DNA from: Lachnospira hominis (ex Liu et al. 2021)
Lineage (GTDB): Bacteria; Bacillota; Clostridia; Lachnospirales; Lachnospiraceae
Direction: 5' to 3'
DNA: 64,000 nucleotides
NCBI RefSeq assembly: GCF_014287955.1
Contig: NZ_JACOPD010000002.1
Coordinates: 386,915-450,914, forward strand
A program made the translations under genes and the position numbers. Shown here piece after piece: positions 53,399 through 62,207 of the stretch (its first letter is position 1; each line of letters opens with the position of its first letter). The notes under the pieces were generated by a model. It saw nothing but the letters and a program-made list of their open reading frames with translations. It searched no databases and was not told the DNA's origin.

Positions 53399-56300
53399 TT
53401 AATTATTTTTACATTTTTTCTTTTTTGATAAAAATAATGCCGCACCTGATACTGCAAGAAGCATAATATACATATAAAGGTTGAAATTATCACCTGTATT
53501 TACTGAATCATCCGCTGTACTTCCCAAAACCGGCTCTTCTTTAACATCAATATTGGCATTGTTTCCATTATCTGTGTTATCTTTACCGCCCGCTTCAGAA
53601 CCGCCAGATATTACTTCTTTAGCCTTATCTGTGTATACAATGGCATATGTTGAAAACTTATCTGTTTTAAATGTAATAACGCCTGTTTTTTCATTAAACT
53701 GACACTTATCACTGTCCAAAACAGTAACTTCGCCATTATGCACTCTTATAATCTTATATGTTCTTTCAATATTGCTATCTTTATTAAGGAGCTTCTCAGG
53801 AACTGCAATCTGTAATGTCACTTCTTTATTAACCTGTGCACTTACTGCTTCACCATCACCAATCTTCTTAATAATGCTTATATCAAAAATCTGTCCGATA
53901 TTACCATTTTCAACAAGTGATGAAAGATTCTTTTCTACAAGTTCTTTCTCTTCGGTCTTAACTTCATCATTAATAACAAGACTTACAGAAATATTGCTTC
54001 CTGCAGCAATTGAAGCTTTTTCTTCATCAGTAAGTTCAACTGATGATTCAATTTCCTTTGCTGTATCCTCAGCATTATCAATCTTTGGTGCATCACCCTT
54101 GCTTTCAACATTACCTTCTGTCTTGCCCGGTTCAACCTGTTTTTCAAATGAGCATCCAATCTTGGAACCGTTTACTCCTGCTTCATAAATCCTGCTGTCG
54201 CTCTTTAATTCATAAAGCTGGTTTACATTAATGCTTCCGTCTGCATTTCTGAATACCTCATGGTAATCCGCTGCATATGATCCCTTTGATGCATTGTATC
54301 CAGGAATAGTTGTATTCACAAAATCACTAAGTGCAACTGTATAATCTTTTGCCTCAGAGCCTGTGTACTTTGTCTTTGCTCCGTCCTTGCAGGTCCATTC
54401 ATTTACCCAGTATGTTCCCACACCCTTGTAATTATAAAGCACATGGCTTAACTTGCCCTTGAACTGGTCTGTCGCTGCATTCTTTGATGCTGCTGCCGAT
54501 ACGATATTCGTATATTCTGCATCTTCTGATGTCCTGTAGCACATGAAATTTGCCTTAGTCTTATCGTAAATGCCATTGTTTACGGCAATACAGTTGCTCA
54601 TCTTTATAGCTCCGCCGTTGCCGTTATCCGTAAATCCTGTCGCACCGTTATTGAATGCAAGACAGTTCTCCACAACGTGCGGTGTAGGGCATGCCCCATT
54701 GCTTCCGCCAAGCTTGAAACCGTTCATGTCGCCGTTTGCTGAACCTGAGCCATCCGTAAGCTTGCCGTTGCCGAATGCTATACAGTTCTTTATTGTTACC
54801 ACCCCGATTGGGCCTGTTGCAGGCTTTGCATACAGATCCCATCCGTCATCACTGTTGCAGTATGAAATACATCCGTTAAATACATTTCCCTCGCCGCATG
54901 TAAGCTTTGCTGCGAATCCGTCCGCATTCTCACATGTTTTGATATCCTTGTTGTCATATGCCGTACAGTTAAGGATTGTATTGTATGACGGCCACTGTTC
55001 TATTGAATTATATGATGTATTGTATCTGCTTATCTGCAGACCTGAATCATGGTTTGCATAGAACCGGCAGAGTTCAATCACATTATGGTCACCTGAAAGA
55101 AGCATTCCGTTGTCACCTGCATTGCAGATGTCAATGTCATAAAAATGCCAGTATGAACCGTCAAGTGTTATTCCCCTGTTGGAACCTTCTTCTGCCATTC
55201 CGTCAAAGTTGATTGTTACAGGCTTTCCATTGATGCTGCTTACTGTCTTGTAAGCATCTGCTGTGCCGCTGTTATCCTCTGAAATGATAACAGGTGCCTT
55301 ATACATGTCATATACATAGTATGTTGCAGAAAACATCCAGATTGTATTTCCCGGCTTTACCGTGTTAAGGGCTGTTACGAAATCCATCGGTTTCTCATAT
55401 GAACCGTCACCCTCGCTGCTTCCCTTTGCAGATACATATATATCTCCATCCTTGAAGCCCGGTGCCTGTTCACGCACTTCATTGTCAACCCTTTCACCGG
55501 GTTTGTCACCTTTGTCTGTATCGCCGCCTGTTGACGGTTTGTCCTCGCCCGTTCCCGGCTTATCTTCGCCTGTTCCCGGCTTGTCTTCGCCCGTTCCCGG
55601 CTTATCTTCTCCTGTTCCCGGTGTCTGGCTGCCGTCTCCCGTGAATGAAATATAGAAAAGGATTGTTGCATCCTTCTTTGCTATCTTATGTTCACCTGCT
55701 TCAACATCCATTGAAATGACACCGTCTGCGTCTGCCTGGACAGCTTTTCCGTCAATCTTGATCTTCTTTGACGCTTCTGTTACAAGCACAAGCTTTCCTT
55801 TTGATGCCGCCTTAAATGTGACTGATGTTGAACTTTCCATTTTAAGACACTTTGTAAGATTAAGTCCGTTATATTTATTTGTTCCCTTCTTATCTGTAAG
55901 ATTTCCTGAAATAGTAAAGAAACTGTCTGCTGTTGTGTAATCTGTTGTGAAGTTATGTACAGCTGAAGCTGCTGTCTCACCCGTTGACGGCTTATCTTCA
56001 CCTGTTCCCGGTTTGTCTTCGCCCGTTCCCGGCTTATCTTCGCCTGTTCCCGGTTTGTCTTCACCTGTTCCCGGTGTCTCTCCTGTGCCGGGCCTGTCTG
56101 TGCCTGAAACACTGCCGCCTACAGATACAAGTGTTGTCTTATATGACATAAGTTTTGCTTTTAATGGTTCATTAACCGCATATGATTCGTCATCAACTGA
56201 ATTGTCGAATGTCCACTTGAAATCCCCGCCGTTCATGCGTCCTGCATATTTTACGACTGTATCTTTCGCATCCTCTGCTGACTGTACACTGTATTTGTAA

Positions 56301-57775
56301 AAATCAGCTGCCGTATCGAAATTGCTGTACTTTGAACCGCCCTTTAATGCAGAACAGTCAATAACTTCGTCTCTTGATGATGCCTCATAGAAATCAAATC
56401 CTGCTGCATCCTTCTGATATGTGACCGCCGCCTTTGCTCCCTCGATGTGGTTGCCGTATGCTTTGATCACGCCGCCATTTTCACCTGAAAATATTCCCTT
56501 TACAGTCTCGGCATACTTTGTGTCTGAACCCTGTCCTGCCATAAGCATAGGGAACTTGCAGTTTCTGTAATAATTATTTTCTGAAAATACGGAACTTCCC
56601 ATTGTTGCACCGATTCCGTACTTTGAATTACCATCATAATAGTTGTTGTATACATGCACCGTACATGTCCTGATTCTCGGACATCTTGAATCTGCATGGT
56701 CATACCAGTTGTGGTGGTATGTTATGTAATTTGATGTCGTCTCACTCTTCATTCCCTGAAGATTGCTCTTTCCTGTATCATAGAAATGATTATATGAGTG
56801 TGTGACATATGTTGATGTCTTTGTATCAAGTGCTCCGTCACCCTTCTTCTGGTCTGCGTCTGAACCTGCATGTCCATAGAAGAAATCACAGTTATGTACC
56901 CATACATGGTCATTGTCCTGCTGGAGGCCTACATCATCACCCTCGTTACTGTCGCAGTTCATGTATGCAAGGTTTCTTATTTCAACATTTGAAGATCCTT
57001 TAACGCGGAGTCCCCAGCCGTTTGCCGTTGCATCTTCGCCGATACCTTCAAATGTGATACCGTTTTTGCATCCGTCTATTACAATATCACCCTTATCCAT
57101 GCTTTTTAAATCAGTGATATTGCCGACAAGTCTTACATCAAGTGGTCTGCTGTCCTTGCCTTTTTTGAATCCGTAAAGTATTGCCTGAAGTCCTGTGTAT
57201 GAAGTAACTTCTCCTTTTGAGCCTGTCACAACATCAAGGGACACTGTATCCTTTGTATTCTCTGTAATATATAAAACAACTGCGTTGTCTTTTAATGTTC
57301 CGTCCTCGTTATATGCACCTGATGATGTTCCGTTGACAAATCCGTAACCGCTTCTGTCATATGACATTACTTCAACAGCAGACGTAACAATGCTTGCTGT
57401 TGTGCTGTCAGTAACAGCTTCAACCTTGAACATATATTTTCCCGCTTTAAGGCCGGGTGCATCAGCTCTCCAGTAATCCGGATACTGTCTTATAAGCTCA
57501 TCGTCAAGCTTTTTGTAAGCTGAATCTGCTTCTGTTTCGCCCTTGATATAGACGTTATAAGACTTTGCCCCATCTACAGGCTGCCATTCAACATAGGCAC
57601 TCTCGTACCATCCGCTGCATTCTCTGCTGCTCACAGTTACCTGTGACTGTGATGCCGCAGAACCGTCTTTTGCATATGCAGAAATCCCCTGCTGTGGCAG
57701 ATATGAAAGCGTCATTGCAAACGCCATCACTACAGCCGCAGTCTTCCTGCATCTGAATAAAATACCCTTCTTCAT
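53399..57775 (-). CDS. Surface pectate lyase PL1-CBM77-PL9
   Basis: A 1458-residue exported enzyme that cleaves polygalacturonate by beta-elimination. In order: signal peptide (about 1-37); fibronectin-like domain (about 47-137); PL1 (about 185-470; VWVHNCDFFYGHAG, GDGALDTKTSTYVTHSYNHF, PRIRTCTVHVYNNYYDG); GTGEDKP linker (about 557-599); Lys-rich CBM77-like domain (about 600-717); second GTGEDKP linker (717-748); PL9 (about 773-1210; GDIYVSAKGSSEGDGSYEKP, DSGLQISRYNTSYNS, NADGFAAKL, GWDLYAKP, NGFKLGG); a C-terminal beta domain (about 1215-1390); then VNTGD, hydrophobic segment and KKKKCKNN. The order matches the R. flavefaciens PL1/PL9 enzyme that defined CBM77. The VNTGD tail suggests wall sorting. 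Confidence 0.93.
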   Translation of the reverse strand: MKKGILFRCRKTAAVVMAFAMTLSYLPQQGISAYAKDGSAASQSQVTVSSRECSGWYESAYVEWQPVDGAKSYNVYIKGETEADSAYKKLDDELIRQYPDYWRADAPGLKAGKYMFKVEAVTDSTTASIVTSAVEVMSYDRSGYGFVNGTSSGAYNEDGTLKDNAVVLYITENTKDTVSLDVVTGSKGEVTSYTGLQAILYGFKKGKDSRPLDVRLVGNITDLKSMDKGDIVIDGCKNGITFEGIGEDATANGWGLRVKGSSNVEIRNLAYMNCDSNEGDDVGLQQDNDHVWVHNCDFFYGHAGSDADQKKGDGALDTKTSTYVTHSYNHFYDTGKSNLQGMKSETTSNYITYHHNWYDHADSRCPRIRTCTVHVYNNYYDGNSKYGIGATMGSSVFSENNYYRNCKFPMLMAGQGSDTKYAETVKGIFSGENGGVIKAYGNHIEGAKAAVTYQKDAAGFDFYEASSRDEVIDCSALKGGSKYSNFDTAADFYKYSVQSAEDAKDTVVKYAGRMNGGDFKWTFDNSVDDESYAVNEPLKAKLMSYKTTLVSVGGSVSGTDRPGTGETPGTGEDKPGTGEDKPGTGEDKPGTGEDKPSTGETAASAVHNFTTDYTTADSFFTISGNLTDKKGTNKYNGLNLTKCLKMESSTSVTFKAASKGKLVLVTEASKKIKIDGKAVQADADGVISMDVEAGEHKIAKKDATILFYISFTGDGSQTPGTGEDKPGTGEDKPGTGEDKPGTGEDKPSTGGDTDKGDKPGERVDNEVREQAPGFKDGDIYVSAKGSSEGDGSYEKPMDFVTALNTVKPGNTIWMFSATYYVYDMYKAPVIISEDNSGTADAYKTVSSINGKPVTINFDGMAEEGSNRGITLDGSYWHFYDIDICNAGDNGMLLSGDHNVIELCRFYANHDSGLQISRYNTSYNSIEQWPSYNTILNCTAYDNKDIKTCENADGFAAKLTCGEGNVFNGCISYCNSDDGWDLYAKPATGPIGVVTIKNCIAFGNGKLTDGSGSANGDMNGFKLGGSNGACPTPHVVENCLAFNNGATGFTDNGNGGAIKMSNCIAVNNGIYDKTKANFMCYRTSEDAEYTNIVSAAASKNAATDQFKGKLSHVLYNYKGVGTYWVNEWTCKDGAKTKYTGSEAKDYTVALSDFVNTTIPGYNASKGSYAADYHEVFRNADGSINVNQLYELKSDSRIYEAGVNGSKIGCSFEKQVEPGKTEGNVESKGDAPKIDNAEDTAKEIESSVELTDEEKASIAAGSNISVSLVINDEVKTEEKELVEKNLSSLVENGNIGQIFDISIIKKIGDGEAVSAQVNKEVTLQIAVPEKLLNKDSNIERTYKIIRVHNGEVTVLDSDKCQFNEKTGVITFKTDKFSTYAIVYTDKAKEVISGGSEAGGKDNTDNGNNANIDVKEEPVLGSTADDSVNTGDNFNLYMYIMLLAVSGAALFLSKKKKCKNN
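55530..55625. repeat. GTGEDKP linker repeats, copy 2
   Basis: Tandem 21-bp units on the plus strand (GTTCCCGGCTTATCTTCGCC-like) encode the linker after the CBM77-like domain. Nearly identical to the copy at 55979-56085. Confidence 0.9.
55979..56085. repeat. GTGEDKP linker repeats, copy 1
   Basis: Tandem 21-bp units encode the linker before the CBM77-like domain. With copy 2 they form long direct repeats about 450 bases apart that flank one binding domain. Confidence 0.9.
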
Positions 57776-57906
57776 AAATTTACTCCCTTTTTACATAATA
57801 TGAGTTTTATCAAACTCTATTTTGTATTTTATCATATCTATGAAAATAGTCAATATTTATATATTCAACAGATGTTCAGCACTATTTTTGTGCATTTTCA
57901 CATACA

Positions 57907-59304
57907 TTATTTCTTTTTATAATTTTCGTAAGAATGTTTTTTATGTTTTTCTTCTGCCCAGAGACGTTCTGCACAAGGCTTCCATTTTCTTGCATATTCC
58001 TCACATTTACCGCATAGATGCGTTACATCCTCCGGAGACTGCAAATCTGTTGACTTCGCACCTGTTTCTTTTACCATCTGCTGCAAAATCTCCGGATTTT
58101 CAAGCATCGGACATGGGCGGAGATGATTTTCATTAAACGGCTGTCTGTCACGATATGCCATAAATAATGGCTGTTTCAATATTTCAAGCAATGAATGCGT
58201 ACGTATATTAGCACCTGAATAATGTATAAATACACAAGGTTCTGCATCACCATTTGCATTAATATGGAAATAATTTCTTCCTCCAGCAATACATCCGCCA
58301 ACATATTCACCATCATTCTGGAAATCCATTGTAAATATTCCTTTGCCGTCTTTCATATTACGAATCTGCCTTACACGGTCTTTCATATATATACGCTGCT
58401 GCATTGTTGGCAGAAGTTCAACTGCTGCATCATTGCCAACCGGCATATAATGGAAATAAAATGCATAACGACATCCTTTTTCGACCATCAAATCAACAAA
58501 TTCATCACTTGTAACTGTTTCAATATTCTTTGATGTATAACATATTGATGTACCAAATATAAGTCCATACTGCTTTAAAAGCTCCATTGCATGCATTACT
58601 TTTCCGTAAACACCATTACCGCGTCTCAGATCATTAACTGCTTCAAAGCCTTCAAGACTTATTGCAAGATAGAAATTGCCGACTTCAACCATCTGCTCAC
58701 ACAGCTTTTCATCCACAAGAGTACCGTTTGTATATGCAAGAAATGCACAATCACTATGTTTTTTACACAATTTTATAATATCTTCCTTGCGTACAAGCGG
58801 TTCTCCACCTGTAAACATATAAAGATATATACCAAGCTCTTTTCCCTGAGTTATAACACTATCCATCTCATCGAATGTAAGATTAAGTTTATTGCCGTAC
58901 TCTGCCGCCCAGCATCCTGTACAATGCAGATTACATGCACTTGTAGGATCCATAAGAATAAGCCATGGCACATTACAGTCATGTACTTCTCTCATCTTTC
59001 TTATAGTCTTAGTTCCATGGAAAAATGCTTCGTAACCAAGATTAAGTGCCGTTGTTTTTAAGACATGCGGATTAATTTCATCGAGAAGTCTGTTAATATA
59101 TTTATTTAAAGTTTTGTCTTTATCACAAATAAGTTCTTTTACTTTATTATAATCAACATCTATCTTTTCTGAGCCCATATATTTTTCCATAAGGTCAACG
59201 AGTTTTGTAATTTCTTTCTCTCTGTCCTTATCAGCATTCTTTAAAACAATATCAACTGCCTTTGAAAATGCAGCTCTTCCTGCTATATGTGTCATTGTAC
59301 CCAT
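57907..59304 (-). CDS. Radical SAM/SPASM domain protein
   Basis: A 465-residue protein. An N-terminal helical part (about 1-110) precedes the radical SAM core: cluster motif CNLHCTGCW (about residue 125), MFTGGEPLV, and ISLEGFEAVND. The C-terminal SPASM-like region has GGCIAGGRNYFHINANGDAE with PCVF, then CPMLENPE and CGKCEEYARKWKPC, giving further cysteines for an auxiliary cluster. Its substrate is unknown; no peptide precursor lies next to it. AGGAGG precedes the ATG. The gene downstream of a TetR regulator may be under its control. Confidence 0.9.
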   Translation of the reverse strand: MGTMTHIAGRAAFSKAVDIVLKNADKDREKEITKLVDLMEKYMGSEKIDVDYNKVKELICDKDKTLNKYINRLLDEINPHVLKTTALNLGYEAFFHGTKTIRKMREVHDCNVPWLILMDPTSACNLHCTGCWAAEYGNKLNLTFDEMDSVITQGKELGIYLYMFTGGEPLVRKEDIIKLCKKHSDCAFLAYTNGTLVDEKLCEQMVEVGNFYLAISLEGFEAVNDLRRGNGVYGKVMHAMELLKQYGLIFGTSICYTSKNIETVTSDEFVDLMVEKGCRYAFYFHYMPVGNDAAVELLPTMQQRIYMKDRVRQIRNMKDGKGIFTMDFQNDGEYVGGCIAGGRNYFHINANGDAEPCVFIHYSGANIRTHSLLEILKQPLFMAYRDRQPFNENHLRPCPMLENPEILQQMVKETGAKSTDLQSPEDVTHLCGKCEEYARKWKPCAERLWAEEKHKKHSYENYKKK

Positions 59305-59390
59305 AAATATTCCTCCTGCGTTTAAATTCTTAAACTTAAATGCATTATATATTTATAAAATATAACTTCACACAGTCAGATAGGCCATTT

Positions 59391-59425
59391 TGTCTAAATT
59401 TCAGTCACTTGTCTGAAAATGTCTA
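59391..59425. promoter_or_regulatory. Three TGTCT direct repeats, candidate regulator sites
   Basis: TGTCTAA, TGTCTGA and TGTCTAA start at 59391, 59410 and 59420, spaced 19 and 10 bases, about two turns and one turn of the helix. They lie between the TetR gene and the radical SAM gene start. Confidence 0.35.
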
Positions 59426-59442
59426 ATTTTTAACAAGTATAT

Positions 59443-60027
59443 TTAATTCTTTTTTATTTCAAATGCTTTAACCGCATCGGACACGGTCGCCTCAAATATA
59501 TCTGCAATTTTCTTTACAAATTCTTCCCGTTCTTCAGGCATGCCACTCCGAATCCATTCTATAGTACATCCAGTTACAGCATACTTATAAAAATCACAGA
59601 TAAATATAATATTTTTTTCATTTATTTCAATATTTTCAGAATTAAGCGTAACAAAACGCCTTATAAAATTAGGTGTAACAGCCATTAAATACTTTTCAAT
59701 TACACTTCTGCTTCGTGAATTATATATATGAAGCAATGCGTTTTTATATTTCATCATTACATCAAATGCTCTCACACATTCATCATAAAATGTCTTGCTG
59801 TTTCCATCTTCTTCTATTACTTTCTTGCTTTCTGTGCTTACCACATCTTCAAGCAAATCATATATATCTTTATAATAATAATAAAATGTGTTTCTATTAA
59901 TTCCACATTCATTCACAATTTCTTTTACAGTTATCTTGTCAAGAGATTTGCATGCAAGCATTTTCAAAAAAGTATCAATAATAGCCTGTTGTGTAAATTT
60001 AGACACGGGGTATTGCCTCTCTTTCAT
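59443..60027 (-). CDS. TetR/AcrR family transcriptional regulator
   Basis: A 194-residue regulator. The N-terminal helix-turn-helix is in AIIDTFLKMLACKSLDKITV and KEIVNECGINRNTFYYYYKD (about 14-53), with the YYYYKD end typical of TetR proteins. The C-terminal ligand domain is all helical and ends IFEATVSDAVKAFEIKKN. It is divergent from the MATE exporter at 60222, the classic layout for a repressor of an efflux gene, with a palindrome between them. The ligand is unknown. Confidence 0.92.
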   Translation of the reverse strand: MKERQYPVSKFTQQAIIDTFLKMLACKSLDKITVKEIVNECGINRNTFYYYYKDIYDLLEDVVSTESKKVIEEDGNSKTFYDECVRAFDVMMKYKNALLHIYNSRSRSVIEKYLMAVTPNFIRRFVTLNSENIEINEKNIIFICDFYKYAVTGCTIEWIRSGMPEEREEFVKKIADIFEATVSDAVKAFEIKKN

Positions 60028-60137
60028 CTTTAATTTATTATTAACTTCTGTAATTAATGTTAATTATTTTACCATATTGCAGTTGCATTTTCCATCATAA
60101 TAAATTGAAGTAATGCTTTTTTTCTGTATTTTATTAA

Positions 60138-60154
60138 ATAAAAGTAACTTTTAT
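60138..60154. promoter_or_regulatory. 17-bp palindrome, candidate TetR operator
   Basis: ATAAAAGTAACTTTTAT is a perfect palindrome around a central base, in the gap between the divergent TetR and MATE genes. Confidence 0.45.
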
Positions 60155-60221
60155 CATTGCATTTACAGCATTATTTTTTTAAACTAATACCTGATTACTA
60201 ATTAAATGGAGGACATTTTTA

Positions 60222-61643
60222 ATGGCTGCAGAAAACAATATCAATTCATCCGGTTCTGAATTATCTGAAAAAGACAAAAAATTCAGGGACTTTGCATTAA
60301 ATGGTAATTTATGGAAAGTAATATTTTACGTATGTATACCACTGTCCGTTTTTCAGCTTATAAACCACCTTTTTAACATTCTTGACACTATGATGGCATC
60401 ACATGTAAGTGCTATAGCTGTTTCGGCAGTTGCATATCTTTCACAGCTCCAAAATATGATTAGTGCCGTTGGTACAGGTCTTGCAGTAGGAAGCTCCTTA
60501 AAAATCAGTGAGGCATATGGTGCCGGTGATTATGACATGGTTAAAAAACGGTTAAGTACGTTAATTACAATCTGTGGCATATGCTCAGCAGTTGTTCTTT
60601 GTATACTTCCTTTTACTCCTGTGCTTCTGCGTTTATGTGGAACACCCGAGGATTTTATTAATGTAGGAACAAAGTATTTTATAATTACACTTTTTTCAAC
60701 AGTACTTAGTTTCTTTAATAATGTATACATAGCCATTGAACGTTCACGCGGCAATTCTAAAAGAATCCTCCGCCTTAATATGTTTGTAATCATATTAAAG
60801 CTTTCAATCACAGCATATTTTATCTATGGACTCAACGCCGATATTACAATGATTGCCGTTGCAAGTGTTATTTCACAGGCATTTCTTTTTGTAATGGCAA
60901 TACATAATTTATGTTCAGGCAACGATGCATTTACATTCAGCTTTAAAAGTATCCGCTTTAAGAAAAACGTTGTTAATCCTATGCTTAATCTTTCTTTCCC
61001 TGTCATTGTGGAAAAAGTTGCATTTGCAATGGGAAAAACAGTAATTAATTCTATGAGTAAAAACTATGGTTCTGTAACTGTCGGTGCACTTGGAATATCA
61101 AATAACATCAACGGAATTACAACCCAGATGCAAAATGGTTTTCAGGATGGCGGTGCTTCAATAATAAGCCAGAACCGTGGTGCCGGAAACATCAAACGTG
61201 CTCTTGGAACATTCTGGAGACTTGTGATTATTGAAGCATCACTTGGATTAATTATGTATATCATATTAAATATTTTTGCTGGTCCAATAACATACCTTTT
61301 TGCCAACAGCCAGGATGGATATAATGTGGAATTCCAGAATATGATTATTAAAGTTTTCCGTTACGATTCACTCGGCGGATGTGTTCCTCTCGGAATAAAT
61401 GCAGCAGTCATGGCACTTTTATTTGGATTTGGAAAAACAAAGCTCACTCTTTTTTGTAATTTCTGCCGTGTTTTTGTTTTCAGAATCCCTATTCTTTGGG
61501 CATTACAGAACTTTACAACTCTCGGAAGTGAAAGTGTCGGAATCGTAATGTGTTTAAGTAATATACTTACAACTATTTTATCTTGCATCGTTGCATTCTT
61601 TGTAATACGAAACATTAAAAAAGATTACAAAGAAATGATATAA
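60222..61643 (+). CDS. MATE family efflux transporter
   Basis: A 473-residue membrane protein with about 12 helices of the MATE superfamily. The start NLWKVIFYVCIPLSVFQLIN and NILDTMMASHVSAIAVSAVA correspond to the N-terminal half signature, and IGTG-type SAVGTGLAVGSSLKISEAYG follows. A hydrophilic leader of about 25 residues (AAENNINSSGSELSEKDKKF) is longer than usual. TGGAGG precedes the ATG. Divergent from the TetR gene, its probable repressor. The cargo cannot be told. Confidence 0.93.
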   Translation: MAAENNINSSGSELSEKDKKFRDFALNGNLWKVIFYVCIPLSVFQLINHLFNILDTMMASHVSAIAVSAVAYLSQLQNMISAVGTGLAVGSSLKISEAYGAGDYDMVKKRLSTLITICGICSAVVLCILPFTPVLLRLCGTPEDFINVGTKYFIITLFSTVLSFFNNVYIAIERSRGNSKRILRLNMFVIILKLSITAYFIYGLNADITMIAVASVISQAFLFVMAIHNLCSGNDAFTFSFKSIRFKKNVVNPMLNLSFPVIVEKVAFAMGKTVINSMSKNYGSVTVGALGISNNINGITTQMQNGFQDGGASIISQNRGAGNIKRALGTFWRLVIIEASLGLIMYIILNIFAGPITYLFANSQDGYNVEFQNMIIKVFRYDSLGGCVPLGINAAVMALLFGFGKTKLTLFCNFCRVFVFRIPILWALQNFTTLGSESVGIVMCLSNILTTILSCIVAFFVIRNIKKDYKEMI

Positions 61644-61675
61644 AATATTAAATAAAAAATGTCATAAATTTACTA

Positions 61676-61705
61676 TTGATTTTTTGTGCATTATAACTAT
61701 ATAAT
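61676..61705 (+). promoter_or_regulatory. Probable promoter of the YAASGSG protein gene
   Basis: TTGATT, an 18-base spacer and TATAAT, giving a leader of about 100 bases. Confidence 0.5.
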
Positions 61706-61809
61706 ATATTTGTGTCGAGTTGATTGATTCTCATGTATGATATATTACAGAATGAGTAACATTCAACTATATCCTTTTAATTTGCTTTTTATGACAGGAG
61801 GTTTGTCTT

Positions 61810-62187
61810 ATGAATAATAATTATGAAAGACCTGTTGCCTTTGTTATACCTGAATCAGCAGAAGGCATCTATGCCGCAAGCGGTTCTGGAAATATGACTG
61901 TTAGTTCTCTCAATGTCTGGGACAGATGGAATGGCGGTGGAAAAGGACTTATCTCTGCTTCGTGGTCAGGAATCAATGGAACAGTTTCTCTTACAATCAA
62001 TTTTAATAATACTATTGATCAGGTAGAAGTTGATGGTGTATCAGCTAACAGCCGTGTTTCCGGAAGTTCTGCAACAATAACATTCAATGCATCCGAAGCT
62101 TCCTCATGTACAATAGGCGTTCATGTTAATAACGGTTCCAACATTGATGCATTGGCTGTAACAGGTTATGATTATTCTGTAACTTAA
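61810..62187 (+). CDS. Small beta-rich protein with N-terminal YERP…YAASGSG motif
   Basis: A 125-residue protein with an excellent AGGAGG site. It opens NNNYERPVAFVIPESAEG and then IYAASGSGN, followed by a beta-rich, Gly/Ser/Asn-rich body (WDRWNGGGKGLISASWSG, VSLTINFNNTIDQVEVDG, SGSSATITFNASEASS). There is no ordinary signal peptide. I believe small gut Clostridia proteins share the YExP…EG(V/I)YAASG start, but I can name no family. The body resembles a carbohydrate-binding or adhesin-like sandwich in character. It is monocistronic, with its own promoter. Confidence 0.75.
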   Translation: MNNNYERPVAFVIPESAEGIYAASGSGNMTVSSLNVWDRWNGGGKGLISASWSGINGTVSLTINFNNTIDQVEVDGVSANSRVSGSSATITFNASEASSCTIGVHVNNGSNIDALAVTGYDYSVT

Positions 62188-62207
62188 CAGTCATCCTTAG
62201 ATTAAAT

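Noticed and set aside
55375..56112. Tandem repeats considered as a CRISPR array
   Set aside because: Units are 21 bp, contiguous and in frame with a protein linker; there are no unique spacers and no cas genes.
57907..62187. A RiPP cluster joining the radical SAM/SPASM protein and the YAASGSG protein
   Set aside because: They are 2.5 kb apart on opposite strands with a regulator and exporter between them and no precursor-like peptide beside the enzyme.
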